From the NCBI RefSeq assembly GCF_963576675.1, contig NC_088913.1:1369001-1433000 (forward strand): DNA of 64,000 bases. The letters are read 5' to 3'. Positions 1-11,520 of this stretch are shown here, piece after piece. The stretch comes from Euphorbia lathyris (lineage: Eukaryota; Streptophyta; Magnoliopsida; Malpighiales; Euphorbiaceae). The notes below the pieces were generated by a model, which was given only the letters and a program-made list of their open reading frames with translations, searched no databases and was not told where the DNA came from. The translations under genes and the position numbers were made by a program. The stretch's first letter is position 1; each line of letters starts with the position of its first letter.

Positions 1-604
1 GCTTTCTCTCTCTAAAAATTCACTTTCTCTCTCCTAATCAAACAACACCTAAATGACCTCAAAACGAAAATTTTCAAGAATTAAAGTTCCTTAGAATATT
101 ATTAACGCTTTGGATTTTTTATTTAGCCGTCAACAATCGTTCTGAGGTGTTGAGTGGCCACCGGTGTTAAAAAATGTAAAGTTCAGTGGTCATATTGGGA
201 AGAAATGAAGTTCAGTGGCCATAATGTGAAAATGGGTAAAGTTCAGTGGCCATGGGTGTAATTTACCCTACGATCATTTAGATATGTTTTGGTTAGGAGA
301 GAAAATAAATTTGTAAAGAGTGAAAGCTCCAGAAAATGTGATTTTCGAAAATAAAAAATGTGGTTTCATGGTAAATGTCATTCTGAACAACTTTAATTCT
401 TGAATATTTTCATTTTGAGGTCGTTAACGGTCATTTTGAGGAGTTAGTTAAAATTGAGTGGTCACCAATGTTAAAAAGTGTAAAGTTCAATCATCTGTTA
501 AGAATTGAAATTCAATGACCATAATATTAAAATGGGTAAAGTTCAATGGTCATGGGTGTAATTTACCCTTTGTTTTTGACAAAGTCCTATTTTGTTTTTT
601 TCAC
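1..604. repeat. AT-rich repeat-containing noncoding DNA
   Basis: No gene is visible here. Two diverged direct repeats of about 125 bp lie near 145-270 and 445-570. Both contain several copies of the phrase 'aaagttcagtggcca' and both end in 'gggtgtaatttaccct'. Pieces of 1-90 also recur in inverted orientation at about 278-325 and 386-424, so this is probably a decayed rearranged repeat. The family is not recognised. Confidence 0.5.
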
Positions 605-1097
605 GGCTTAATACATCATTTGTCTTCTGAACTTGTCCAAAAAACTTCATTGGCTCCTTAAACTTTGAAGGTGTTTCGATAGCCTTATGAACTTGCATTA
701 AATATTCAGTTAGCTCCTGAACTTGCATAAAATGTAATTAATTAATCACTCGGTTGCAAAAAAAAGTAAGTTAAATACGAAAGATATATTGCATGAGTCT
801 TAAAGAAAGTAAAACAACCAAAATTGGAGTACGCGGTTCTAATATAGAGAAAAAAAGTTTTATAGTTGAACAAGTAATAACTTCATTTTTAATTTGTTTT
901 TGAATTGTGTAATAACATTCTAAGATGCGTGGAAATTTAACTTATTTTTGTGTGATCAACTTATTACATTTTACACAAGTTCAGAGGGCTAACTGAACAT
1001 TTTATGCAAGTTGGGGGGGTTATCGGAATACTTTAAGAGTTCAGAGGACCAATCAAGCTTTTTAGACAAGTTCAGAGGGCAAATGATGTATTAAGCC
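605..1097. mobile_element. Foldback (MITE-like) element 1
   Basis: The left end GGCTTAATACATCATTTG (605-622) is the exact reverse complement of the right end at 1080-1097. Imperfect complementarity continues inward for roughly 140 bp on each side (about 605-750 against 955-1097). The arms carry repeated phrases such as 'gaacttg' at short intervals. The spacer is AT-rich and has no gene. I could not find a convincing target-site duplication, so the superfamily stays open. Confidence 0.75.
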
Positions 1098-1736
1098 TTA
1101 ATATATTGATATCACATTTATTTCTTTACACCAGATAATGTCCCTGTGGAGTGCCATTGTGCTCGGCCGGGGGCACTCCGATGCCTAAATCAGTAATATT
1201 CTTAAGAGAATAATCTGTAATCACAAGTAAGGTTAAGATAGTGTGTACCTTTTGACCCCTTATTATATGGGTATTTATATAGGATTAAGTGATAACCGTA
1301 ATGGCTTCCCTTAAATGCCTTTAATGAAGTATAATACCCTTTTAATGCGACTTAACTCTGATCTTTACCTCCGAGCTGTTATTGTCTTTAAGGCATCATT
1401 AATATTTATTAATGATGGTGATTCCGTCGTGTAATGGCTCAATGTCCTATCTTGACGGATTGTGTAAGGACGTATCTCTTTATATGGTGGACCCCGGATG
1501 ACCAAGGGCGTATCATCGTATAGGTAATGTTCATCCGCCCTTACGCTAGACGTACGCCGTATATCCTGAACTGGCGGGTCTCTTATGGCTTTTCTTTCTT
1601 TCGATCCTTATTTCGAGGAATATTCCCAGCGAAACCCTAATGATAACATTGCGGATGTTATCATATATATTGTACTTTTTTTAACCAATTATCTCACATG
1701 CATGGACTGTTATGGAAATGGATTTCCATTGTATAC
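1098..1736. other. Noncoding DNA, nothing recognised
   Basis: AT-rich sequence without an open reading frame of interest and without a repeat that I recognise. It may be old transposon debris. Confidence 0.4.
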
Positions 1737-2335
1737 GGGATAAGGTGTAAAAATACCCTTAATGTTTACAGTTAGGAGCAATTTTATCTATAACGTTTAA
1801 AATGGTGCAATTTTACCTCTAACGTTGACAGTCAAGGGCAATTTTACTCCTAACATTGTCAAGTTGGATCAATTTTAGAAATAATTCATCAAACTGTCTT
1901 CTCGGTCATGAATATGGTTATCTACACTTCACAGATAAGTCATTTTATCACCTATTAGTGACAGATCATAAACGCATGATTAGACATGAATTTTTTTTAA
2001 ATAAAAATTTAAAAAATATATTATCTATTTTACGAGTTGGACAAAAAAAATTCAAAATCTTTCACTGAATTAATAAATATTAATCTCTAATTCTATTATT
2101 AAATCACATAAAATATGAAATCTTTTTTTTAAACGAACTGATATGTAATTGATACAAAATAAGGAACAAAATATTTGTGTTTTACAATAATGTCTAAAAT
2201 TAACCTAACTTGTCAACCTTACGAGTAAAATTGCTCTTGGCTGCCAATGATAAGAGTAAAATTGTACCATTTTAAACTTTAAGGGTAAAATTGCTTCTAG
2301 TTGTAAACATTAGGGGTATTTTTACACCCTATCCC
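1737..2335. mobile_element. Foldback (MITE-like) element 2
   Basis: The ends GGGATAAGGTGTAAAAATAC (from 1737) and its near-perfect reverse complement (to 2335) begin inverted arms of about 150 bp with roughly 80 percent identity by eye. Each arm repeats the phrase 'gcaattttac' at about 35-bp steps. The interior is AT-rich, and the small ORF inside it looks accidental. No target duplication was identified. Confidence 0.75.
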
Positions 2336-2687
2336 TAGGTCTACTGTATTGCTTTTGTAAAAAAATTCATATCTTGAACTTTAAACCCATGGTAATTGGT
2401 ATTGGTGGTTGTAAAAGTTTGAATAGTCAACTCGAAAGGTTAGAAAAGTTTAATTTGTTTCAATAAAATCAGTTAAGTTTATTTTTGTCATAATAAAGTC
2501 AATTTTGATGTTTTTCGATCATTTTTTCACTACGTGATATATAATCACATGTCTCAATGCCATGTGTCATAATAAGAAACATTAATCACAAATTAACTTA
2601 AGTAAATAATGATTGACCACAAATTAAACCATTTGGCATATCGATTGTCAATTAAAATGTGTAGTTACAAATTTTTAAGGGTATATA
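2336..2687. other. Noncoding AT-rich DNA, nothing recognised
   Basis: No coding sequence or repeat structure that I can support. It separates foldback elements 2 and 3. Confidence 0.4.
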
Positions 2688-3013
2688 ATTTTTACGTAAC
2701 ACACTATTTAGTTTCTCTATTTTGAAAAACAGATTATAAAGTTTCTATTTTTTTGTCAATATTAACCATTTGGTCATTTTGTCTATTTTTTTAGCTTTTT
2801 AACCGAACATATCTTAGCCTTCAGGACATCCGCAGTTTGATATAAAATCACCATGTTACTCTATTATTTTCTATTTGTCTGTTTATACCAATTATAATGG
2901 TTAAAAATCTAAAAAAAAATAGATAGAATGACCAAAGAGTTAATATTGACAAAAGATAGAGACTTTATAATGTATTTTTTAAAATATGGAGACTAGATAA
3001 TGTGTTAGGTAAA
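2688..3013. mobile_element. Foldback (MITE-like) element 3
   Basis: The segment around 2690-2805 is the imperfect reverse complement of about 2897-3010. Both arms contain the phrase 'gtcaatattaacca' or its complement, and the outer ends contain 'acacac/gtgtta' next to 'tttttac/gtaaaaa'. The spacer of about 90 bp has no gene. The right end lies about 18 bp before the LINE ORF1 start codon, so the element may have inserted in or next to the LINE 5' end. Confidence 0.65.
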
Positions 3014-3030
3014 AATGAGAGACTGAATCC

Positions 3031-4495
3031 ATGGCGGCGCCGCCCCATGCTTCTCCTAACCAGCCGCCGGGTTTTAGTCTGGAGCCACCTGATCGCGGAG
3101 GATCCTCTCCATTCCACATCCCTGCTATGGAAAAGTCCTCTCTTAACTCTCTTATTGGGGAAGAGGATATGGTGCAAGCTAGGGTTCCGATCAACCTAAA
3201 CAAGGAAGGGCTATTGGCAGTAGATTTTGTAGATAACAATATATTGCAACCTTGTTTTGTTCTCGCAACCCAACTAAAAGAGAAGCTTGCTGCCCCATGG
3301 CGCGATTCCTTGATTATCAAGTTATTAGGGCAGAATATTGGTTATGTTGCTTTGAAATCACGCGTGCTGGAATTGTGGAAGCCTATGGTGGATGTCGAAA
3401 TTATGGATATTGGTAACAGTTTTCATATTTGCAAGTTTGAGCACCCTAGAGATAGAGATAAAATTATGACTGTTGGTCCATGGATTGTTCAAGGACACTA
3501 TCTCACCATGCGAACTTGGACTCCAGAGTTTCGGGCGGAGAATTCTACGATTACTTCAACAATGATATGGGTACGATTTCCTGGGCTCCCTATGCAATAC
3601 TTTGATGAAAACCTATTACTTTCCATTGGAAACTCCATAGGGAAGGCTATTCGGGTGGATAAAAATACTGCGAAAGCGTTGCGTGGAAGGTTTGCAAGGG
3701 TGTGTGTGGAGATTGATCTGGCTAGTCCTCTTGTCACTCAGTTTTGGATTGAAGATGAAGTATACCGAGTTGAAATTTTTGGATTGAAGATGAAGTATAC
3801 CAAGTTGAATATGAAGGCCTCCACATCGCATGTACCAACTGTAGATTATATGGCCATACTAAGGAAGCTTGTGGAAATCCTAATATCATCTCTGCCTCTA
3901 GAGATACGATGAATAATGTGTCCGCCATGGAGGTGCAAGGCAATCAATCGGGAGGGAGTGAGAAAGTAAACAGCGAAGAGCAAATTGTAATCCATGAACC
4001 TCCAGTTTATGGGTCGTGGATGAAGGTTCAAAAACGGCGCTATAAACCAAGAAATAGAGAGAATACTGGGACGGGAAATAATAAGAGGACACGTCTTTTC
4101 CTAGCTATGACCAATGAGGAAAGGGCAAAAAACAAACTGCATAGTACAATGATGGAACAGCATGACCAGGTTAGAGATATTGCCTCATCAAGTGCAGGCA
4201 GGGAAGTCAGGAGCCCCAGAAGCTCGTAGAATAGAGGTCAGATGCTTTTTGAAGCTACCGTTCCTATTGTAGCAGTGAATACAAGCCAACTAATCCCCAA
4301 ATCAAGTTTCAATTTCGTGGCCTCTCGAGGCAAGGGTGGACGTTTAGGAAAAGGGAAGCTCACTAAGCCTAGTCGGCCGTTAACTGACATTACAAACCAG
4401 AACCCTTTCTCTGTACTCGAGCACGAAGAGTTTAATCCAAACAACATTCCAGAGGGTGTTAGCACTCGAGGGAAGAGAAGTAGGGTAGACACAGC
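3031..4495 (+). pseudogene. LINE ORF1 (DUF4283 + CCHC zinc knuckle), broken
   Basis: This is a nucleic-acid-binding ORF1 protein of a plant L1-type LINE, the kind that packages LINE RNA. The ORF from ATG 3031 shows the DUF4283 pattern: LLGQNIGYVAL, LW.P, GPWIVQGHYL, WVRFPGLP and RGRFARVCVEIDL. A CCHC knuckle (C-x2-C-x4-H-x4-C) follows at 3831-3872, but in a different frame because a 35-bp tandem duplication at 3742-3811 shifts the frame. The downstream basic, proline-rich tail stays open from 3909 except for a TAG at 4227-4229. Near 4492 the sequence passes into a Copia LTR, so the ORF1 end and the endonuclease/RT ORF2 are missing. The DUF4283 and knuckle assignments are firm. The LINE origin is inferred from the domain combination. 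Confidence 0.85.
3742..3811 (+). repeat. 35-bp tandem duplication inside LINE ORF1
   Basis: Two adjacent copies of a 35-bp unit beginning TTTTGGATTGAAGATGAAG occupy 3742-3776 and 3777-3811 with a few mismatches. Since 35 is not a multiple of three, the duplication moves the downstream knuckle out of the DUF4283 frame. Confidence 0.9.
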
Positions 4496-5018
4496 GGTAG
4501 AGAAAATCTGAGTGTTTGGTTATAGCGCTCAGTAGGGTTGAGTAGACGAATAGAGGACGGTACTCTTGCATACTCAATTGTTTTGTAAACGGTTTGCGCT
4601 CTACCTTTAAAGAGCTCAGTATTGGATTGAAAAAGCCCGGAAGGATTCTGGGGACTAGACGTAGGCGGTGAGGCCGAACCAGGATAAATCTTCTGAGTAA
4701 TTTCTAACCCTTTCTCTCAATATATATGTATGTGTTGCTTGATTAAATTACTCAGGATATAAATTGTATAAGTTGACACTGAGTAATCTGAGTGCTGAGT
4801 TGGAAGCTGACCTCAAGTGTTATTTCCTAACTCACAAGTAAAATGGTTCTAGTCAGCCTCTGACTAAAGCTGTCTTACGCCTTGCTCGGCCTTGCTGACC
4901 AAAACTGAGCAAAGTAATTTAAAGACTTAAATTAAGTCAGCATAATTAAGCAAAAAAAGTTACATTAGTTCCTAACCCCCCCCCCCCCCCCCTTGGAACT
5001 AATTACACGGGACCAACA
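4492..5018 (+). mobile_element. Copia-1 5' LTR, 3'-terminal part only
   Basis: Matches 16958-17476 of the complete 3' LTR, starting at the shared string CAGC(A/G)GTAGAGAAAATC. The first 873 bp of the LTR are missing. The junction with the LINE ORF1 at about 4492 shows only a few bases of shared sequence. A run of 17 C at 4976-4992 corresponds to only 7 C in the 3' LTR. Confidence 0.9.
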
Positions 5019-5020
5019 AG

Positions 5021-5032
5021 TGGTATCAGAGC
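5021..5032 (+). promoter_or_regulatory. Primer binding site, initiator Met tRNA type (Copia-1)
   Basis: TGGTATCAGAGC, two bases after the LTR end CAACA, is the common plant primer site complementary to the 3' end of initiator Met tRNA. Confidence 0.9.
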
Positions 5033-5083
5033 TCAGTAGCTCACTACTCTAAGATAAAACTATCTTGAGCTGATCCCTGTAAT

Positions 5084-5815
5084 ATGGCTGAGAACAGCAC
5101 TCGCTTCCTTCCTGGAAACCAAACAATACAGATTATCCCTGAGGAATTATCAATTAGTCGGCCTCCCTTGTTCTTCGGATCAAACTATACATTTTGGAAG
5201 AACATGATGAAATTTTTTATTCAAGCTACAAACATGAGTGCGTGGCTTGCGATAGTTGAATGACCGTTTGTTCCTTATAAAATTGTAAACAACGAGAGAG
5301 TTGTTAAAAGTGAATCTGAGTGGTCAGAAGATGACCTTAAGAAACTTCAAAATAATGTTTCGGCTATCAATATGCTTCACTGTGCGTTAGATGCTGCAGA
5401 GTACAACAAAATTTCAGGTTGTGAGTCAGCATAGGAAATATGGAAGAAGCTAGAGGTGACCTATGAAGGCACTAGCAAGGTCAAAGAGTCCAAAGTGAAT
5501 CAACACATGCGACTATACGAGCCGTTCGAGATGAATGAAAAAGAAGACATCTCTGAAATGAACTCAAGGTTCACCAATATCATCAATGAGCTTAAAAGAC
5601 TCGGCAAGAACTTCACAGAAGAAGAACATGTGAAGAAAATCTTAAGGAGTCTTCCCAAGAGCTGGCAAGCTAAAAAGACAGCTATGGAAGAAGCTCAGGA
5701 CCTGACTACATATAAGTATGATGAGCTCATAGGATCTCTGCTGACCCACGAGATCTCCATGAAGAACTTTGAGGCTAAGGAAAAGTCTGAAGACAAGAAA
5801 CAAAAATCTCTTGAC
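5084..5815 (+). pseudogene. gag: Copia-1 gag (UBN2-type), N-terminal part, broken
   Basis: This is the capsid protein of the Copia-1 element. It starts at ATG 5084, in the same context as the Copia-2 gag start at 20526 and with close similarity along its length (LFFGSNYTFWK, YNKISG, SKVNQHM, ILRSLPKSWQAKKTA, YDELIGSL). That matches the UBN2 gag family. A TGA near 5260 and a TAG near 5431 (CAG in Copia-2) interrupt it. The part after 5456 is open to the breakpoint near 5812-5824, where the similarity to Copia-2 stops and Athila sequence begins, so the zinc knuckles are missing. Unlike Copia-2, this copy keeps the 19 bp around 5737-5755, which shows that the Copia-2 version has a deletion. Confidence 0.85.
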
Positions 5816-7149
5816 AAGAAACAATATTTTGAAGGCTTATGGTGCTCGTTTGTTAAGGCCGTGACTTTTTCCGAGTGATTTGGGTGCAAATTGATTTTGT
5901 CGGTATTCGAACAAGAGGAAAAAGGGTTAAATGTTAAAAGGGTATTAACAAAAACAAAAAAAAAGTTGGTTAATAGGCTCGAAGGGGTTTCCTAATATTC
6001 AATGAAAACGAGAAAAATAAATTAAGAAAAATTAGCCTAAGTGGGTTCGGTTTATCATCTATTGCCTTTTTACCAAAAATAAGTGTACTTAACCCGGTAT
6101 TGGATGCAAATTCTATGAGTCGAGTGAAGTTAAAGCTCTCGAAAAATTGTGAAAGAATTAGAGTTCTCGTACGAACTCCTTTAGGCTCAAAAATATCTCA
6201 CAAAGATTCGGGTTTAAATTGTGTATTATCAAGTCTTCGCTAAATTCTCAACTATCCCGTTTTTATTGCCTTTTCAAAGTTCATTATGGAGATAACATTT
6301 GGGTTAAGACTCAATGCCTTAGTTTAGTACTAACCTAAGCTTTGCACAAATTCCCTAATTTCAAAACCAAGACTAAAATTCCTTAATTAGATCATCCCCT
6401 TGTGTCGACGTCTTTTATTTTTGATGACAAATAACGGAACTTTAATTAATTTCCGAATGAGGGATAGCGTGTCAGGAAAAATTTAAAAGAGTCAATAAAG
6501 TAGTTTAATTATTTTGTTGGTTATAAATTTTTTTATTATTATTTTTGTTTTTGGTAGTGCAAAACAAACGTTAAGTGCGGGGTTGCACGTCCCTCCGCGT
6601 TATTTAAAATGACGCCTGTTCCAAGGGCGTCGTAGAAAGAAGTCAAAACAAAAACAAAAATAAAGGTAAGGAAGGAAAAGAAGACCCTTAGTGGTCAGGG
6701 GCCCTACGCGAGGCGTGCCCAGGGGGGCGCCCCGCGTAGGGTGGCATTTTTATCTCTGTTTGAGTCAGAGACTCAAATACGCGGGGCGCAGGAACGGGAC
6801 GCCCCGCGTGTTGGAGTTGCTGAACCTGGGAACCACGGAAAGGTACCCATACGCGGGGCGTAATAGAGGATACGCCCTGCGTGAAAGGTGCCCCTTGCAT
6901 TATTTTGGATCAGAGGCACAAAGACGCGGGGCGTGCAAAGAGAGACGTCCCGCGTAATATGTTGGATTATGATTGGGATTTGGCTTTCCGTGGCTGTGAA
7001 CTGAAATGAAGAAAACAAGGAAAAATTGAATAGATATATACAGAGGGTTTGAGAGCATCAAACCAGCGCTACATTTATAGTCGGAGTAGCTCGACTTTCC
7101 TTGGTGATGTGCAAGCTTACGGTGTTGCGAGGAGTGTGGTTTCGCCTTG
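5816..7149 (-). other. Athila 3' noncoding region
   Basis: No ORF of interest. Read on the minus strand it follows the integrase stop, passes through the hairpin cluster at 6702-6955, and then becomes AT-rich with T-rich tracts. Athila relatives often have an env-like ORF here, but I see no remnant of one. The segment ends at the deletion breakpoint with Copia-1 gag. Confidence 0.6.
6702..6955. repeat. Four GC-rich hairpins built on ACGCGGGGCG / CGCCCCGCGT
   Basis: Inverted pairs of the ten-base motif occur at 6702-6741, 6779-6809, 6850-6882 and 6924-6955, about 75 bp apart, with loops of roughly 11-14 bases. The first has 14-base arms with one mismatch. Related motifs recur in the element's LTR (13280-13313, 13384-13398, 13458-13491). 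They stand out as GC-rich islands in AT-rich surroundings. Confidence 0.8.
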
Positions 7150-8508
7150 TTATGGAAAAATGTCGCCGCGGTATATCTTTAGACGGTGGCCATTGACCCG
7201 AAGGGTTGCATTGTCGGGACCTTGGATTTCAATTGCTCCGGAGGAGTGCACATTGATGACGGTGTATGGTCTCGACCACCGACTTTTTAATTTTCCGGGG
7301 AAGAGCCGGAGGCGAGAGTTGTAGAGGAGAACTTGATCCCCCTTGTTGAACTCCCGAACTTGGATGTGCTTGTCGTGCCACCGTTTTGTACGTTCTTTGT
7401 AAAGTTTGGCATTTTCGTATGACCCTAAGCGAAGTTCATCAAAAGTATTGAGTTGGAGGAGGCGGTGCTCTCCTGTAGCCTGCATGTCAAAATTTAAAAA
7501 TTTCAGCGCCCAATATGCTTTATGTTCTAATTCCACGGGCAAATGGCACGACTTTCCAAAAAATAGACGATAAGGGGACATCCCGATGGGCGTTTTAAAC
7601 GCCGTACGGTAAGACCAAAGAGCATCATCGAGCTTCAAGCTCCAGTCTTTCCTAGAGGAGTTAACCGTTTTTTCTAAAATGCGTTTTAGCTCTTGGTTAG
7701 AAACCTCAACTTGCCCACTAGTTTGCGGGTGGTAGGGTGTAGAGACTCGGTGTGCAACCCCATACTTAAGTAAGAGTTTATCAAATTGTCGGTTGCAAAA
7801 GTGGGAACCCCCGTCGCTAATGATAGTTCAAGGGGTCCCGAACCGAGTAAAAATGTTTTTCTTTATAAATTTCCCTACCGCCTTAGAGTCGTTTGAAGGT
7901 AAGGCAACGACCTCTACCCATTTGGAGACATAGTCAACCGCTACAAGAATGTAAGCGTTGTTATACGACTTAGGGAAATGTCCCATGAAGTCTATCCCCC
8001 ACACGTCAAAAAGTTCGCAAACTAGGATTCCTTGTTGGAGCATTTCATGTTTTCGGGAAATGTTCCCGCTCCTTTGACAAGCGTCACATGATTTGACGAA
8101 GCCTTGGGAATCTTTGGACAAAGTAGGCCAATAAAACCCACATTGTAAGACTTTTGCTATAGTCCGACTAGGGCCAAAGTGGCCCCCCGGCTCTTGGGTA
8201 TGACACATATGTAGCACATGATTAACCTCTTCTTCCGGTATACACCTACGAACAATGTTATCAGCACATGTTTTGAACAGATAGGGTTCTTCCCAAAAAT
8301 AGTGCTTAGCATCGTGAAAGAATTTCTTACGCTGCTCGTATGTGAGGTGCGGGGGAAGAATATTACCGGCTTTGTAGTTTGCCATATCGGCATACCAAGG
8401 TAAAGATGTTACCGCGTAGAGTGCTTCATTGGGAAAGGTCTCCTTAATCTTAATAGTTTCCGGAGATTCGTCTTGCTCGCCTTGTAAGCGAGAGAGATGG
8501 TCGGCCAC
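7150..8508 (-). pseudogene. pol: Athila RNase H end and integrase, broken
   Basis: This part of the polyprotein would cut and join element DNA to the host chromosome. From 8508 downward it shows the RNase H/integrase linker ([11 protein letters not shown]), an HHCC zinc-binding region (H-x-C-H... CDACQRSG) and the first catalytic Asp in [14 protein letters not shown] at 7828-7830 interrupts the core, probably from CGA. The frame then stays open to 7150 through the second Asp (SDGGSHF), the Glu region ([11 protein letters not shown]) and the C-terminal segment ([31 protein letters not shown]). Apart from the TGA, the frame is shared with the RT part upstream. Confidence 0.9.
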
Positions 8509-8553
8509 AACATTCTCTACTCCTTTTTTATCTTTGATCTCGATGTCGAATTC

Positions 8554-9633
8554 TTATAGGAGTAGGATCCACCGTATCAAGCGTGGTTTGGCGTCCTGCT
8601 TAGTCATCAAGTACTTGAGAGCTGCGTGATCAGTGTATACGATAATTTTGGATAACACAAGATATGATCTAAATTTATCGAAAGCAAAAACAACGGCAAG
8701 CATCTCCTTTTCCGTGATGGAATAGTTTTGTTGGGCCTCATTGAGCGTTTTGCTTGCATAATAGATAGGGCGAAAGAGTTTATCCACCCGTTGGCCCAAA
8801 CAAGCACCTACAGCCAAATCACTCGCATCACACATTAGTTCAAAGGGGAGGTTCCAATCGGGTTTCACCATGATAGGTGCATTAACTAGTTTTTCCTTTA
8901 GCGTATTAAATGCAAGTAAACATTCGGAGGAAAAACTAAATTCCGCATCCTTTGTAAGGAGTTGGGTCAAGGGGGTTGCTATCTTAGAGAAATCCTTGAT
9001 GAATCGCCTATAGAACCCCGTATGACCCAAGAAACTCCGAATTCCCTTAACGTTGATTGGTGGAGGTAGTTTTTCAATTACCTCAATCTTGGCCGGATCG
9101 ACCTCGATCCCCTCCCCGGACACCTTGTGTCCCAAAACTACGCAATCTTAAACCATAAATTGACATTTTTCCCAACTAAGCGCAAGGTTAGTGTCTTCGC
9201 AACGTTGGAGGACTTTATCAAGATTACCTAAACAAATCTCAAAGGACGACCCAAAAACAGAAACATCGTCCATGAAGACTTCCATGAAATCCTTAATCAT
9301 TTCGGAGAATATAGCCGTCATGCACCTTTGAAAGGTGGCGGGGGCGTTACAAAGCCCAAACGACATCTGCTTATATGTAAATGTCCCATACGGATAAGTG
9401 AATGTCGTCTTTTCTTGCTCCGAAGGATCGACGGGAATTTGCATATAACCGGATAAGCCATCGAGGGTGCAAAAGAATTTATGACCCGCCATTCTTTCCA
9501 ACATTTGGTCGATGAACGGCAAAGGAAAATGATCTTTTCGGGTGGCTTCGTTAAGTTTCCTATAATCAATGCATACTCGCCACCCGGTTACTTTCCGTGT
9601 GGGGATTAATTCCCCTTGATCATTTTCTGTCAC
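8554..9633 (-). pseudogene. pol: Athila reverse transcriptase and RNase H, broken
   Basis: The RT copies element RNA to DNA, and RNase H removes the RNA strand. The segment 9633-9148 contains the RT core: CIDYRKLNEAT, FCTLDGLSGYMQI, FGLCNAPATFQRCM and the catalytic FMDD box. A TAA at 9148-9150 interrupts it. The same frame continues from 9135 with [11 protein letters not shown], the connection domain ([12 protein letters not shown]) and RNase H ([31 protein letters not shown]) to a TAA near 8551, probably from CAA. This frame differs from the protease frame upstream, so a frameshift lies near 9625-9650, next to a run of C. Confidence 0.9.
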
Positions 9634-11515
9634 CGTAGTGCCCCCCCTTTTTGGGAACGCATTGGACCGGACTAATCCATGGACTATCGGAGATAGGGAA
9701 GATTATACCTGCGTCGAGGAGTTTGATTACCTCGGTCTTCACTACCTCTTTCATATTGGGGTTAAGTCGCCGTTGCGGCTGCACGGAGGGTTTGACTTTA
9801 TCCTCCATAAAGATGCGGTGTGTGCAAATAGTGGGGCTGATCCCCTTAATGTCGTGAATAGTCCACCCAAATGCGCCCTTGTGTTTTTGTAACACCGCAA
9901 TTAATGCTTCCTCCATTTCCGCTGTCAAAAGCGAAGAAATAACAACCGGTAAGAAATTGGGAGGTTGTAAAAATACGTATTTTAAATTAGGAGGCAAGGG
10001 TTTAAGTTCCAAAGTTGGAGGTTCCTCAAGAGAGGTCTTCGACTTTGCTTTGCTATCCCGGTCTAAACCCTCAAACCGGCTCCTTGCCAACAGACATTGT
10101 TCTATTTCGGAGGAGTATTCAAATGGCTTGTTCAATGGCTCCTCATCCAAATGCTCAATACCGTCGAATTCCGAAGAGGTTCCCGCAGAAGACCTATCAC
10201 AAAAATCCTCAACAAAAAGATCAATAGAGTCTATGGAACTTAAAAAATTGCAATCCTTCATGGTGTTAGACGGGAATTTCATGGAGTTGTACATGTTAAA
10301 CTCTACCTCTTCATCTTGCAACCGTAGGATAAGTTTACCTTCGTGGACGTCAATGAGAGTCCTACCTGTTGCAAGAAATGGTCGTCCTAGGAGGATTGGT
10401 ACAGTATCGTCTTCCGCCATATCAAGCACGACAAAATCGGCGGGGAAAATGAACTTATCCACTTTCACTAAGACATCCTCCACAACCCCTTTTGGCCAGG
10501 CAATGGATCTATCGGCCAGCTGGAGTGTCATATTGGTAGGCTTTGGTTCTCCCAAGCCGAGCTTCTTAAACACAAATAAAGGCATTAGATTGATGCTAGC
10601 ACCCAAATCACATAAAGCTCTCCTAAACTCAACATTACCAATCGTGCAAAGGATAGAAAAACTACCTAAATCCTTGAGTTTAGGTGGGAGTTTGTTCGTT
10701 ATAATCGCGGAGCATTCCTCCGTGAGCGCTACCGTCTCATTATAATCCAACTTCCTCTTTTTGGCGAGGATTTCTTTAAGAAACTTCGCATATGTAGGCA
10801 TTTGTTCCAATGCTTCCGCAAGTGGAATGTTAATGTGAAGTTTCTTAAAAATTTCCAAAAACTTGCCGTATTGGTGGTCCAATTTTTCCTTTTTAAGTCT
10901 TTGTGGAAAAGGGAGCTTTGGTACGTAAGCTCCAATTGGATCACACACATTTTTATTCTTATCCAAGGAAGTCACAGGTTTTGGATCCGAACCGGGGTTG
11001 CTTACCACTTCCGGTTCATCACTTACCTGTGGAGCGGGTGGAGTCGCCTTTGGAACCGGTGGTTCCAAACCCTTACCATTACGGAGAGTTATTGCTTGTG
11101 CGGTCTCCCAATCTTTTGGTCTCGGGTTTTGTTCAGTGTTAATCGGGGGAGACCCATGTTGTCTCCCTTGTCGTTGGCGACTTAATTGGGCCACTTGCTG
11201 TCCCAAGTCCCTGCAAAATGCTTCATTGTTAGCAAGACGGGAAGATATTTCTTTAAGGAGATCAATTACCATTGCGTCTTGTGCATTGCTAGGAGGTTGT
11301 GATTTTTGCCCTCCTTGGACATGAGGGAATTGGCCCAACCCTTGTTCCATAAATTTACCATAGGGTTCGGATGGGGGCTTCAATACATCCCGCTTGTTAT
11401 CATAAGATGGAATCGGGTGTTGAGGCCTCCATTTATTATTATTGTTATGGTGGTGATAAGCATGCATGTTAGGATAGGAGTTATAATGAGAATTATACCT
11501 TTGTTGTCCCCCCAC
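9620..11515 (-). pseudogene. pol: Athila gag C-terminus, protease and RT start
   Basis: A 631-codon open segment. The first part is a low-complexity His/Asn/Gln-rich gag tail. It is followed by ITLRNGKGL and YVPKLPFPQRL, which are typical of Athila-group elements. An aspartic protease follows, with the active-site motif CDLGASINLMP and the flap/Asp-partner region ILLGRPFLATGRTLIDV. The final residues (FPISDSPWISPVQCVPKKGG) belong to the RT N-terminus and run into a frameshift near 9625-9650. The segment is in frame with gag upstream and separated from it by two stops. Confidence 0.9.
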
Positions 11516-11520
11516 ATAAC

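Noticed and set aside
4976..4992. Run of 17 C in the Copia-1 5' LTR against 7 C in the 3' LTR as a functional difference
   Set aside because: Homopolymer length changes by slippage and can also be an assembly artefact.
5021..5032. tRNA gene fragment at the primer sites (also 12692, 20466, 28959, 51562, 63731)
   Set aside because: Only the 12-20 bases complementary to tRNA 3' ends are present, next to LTR ends, so these are primer sites.
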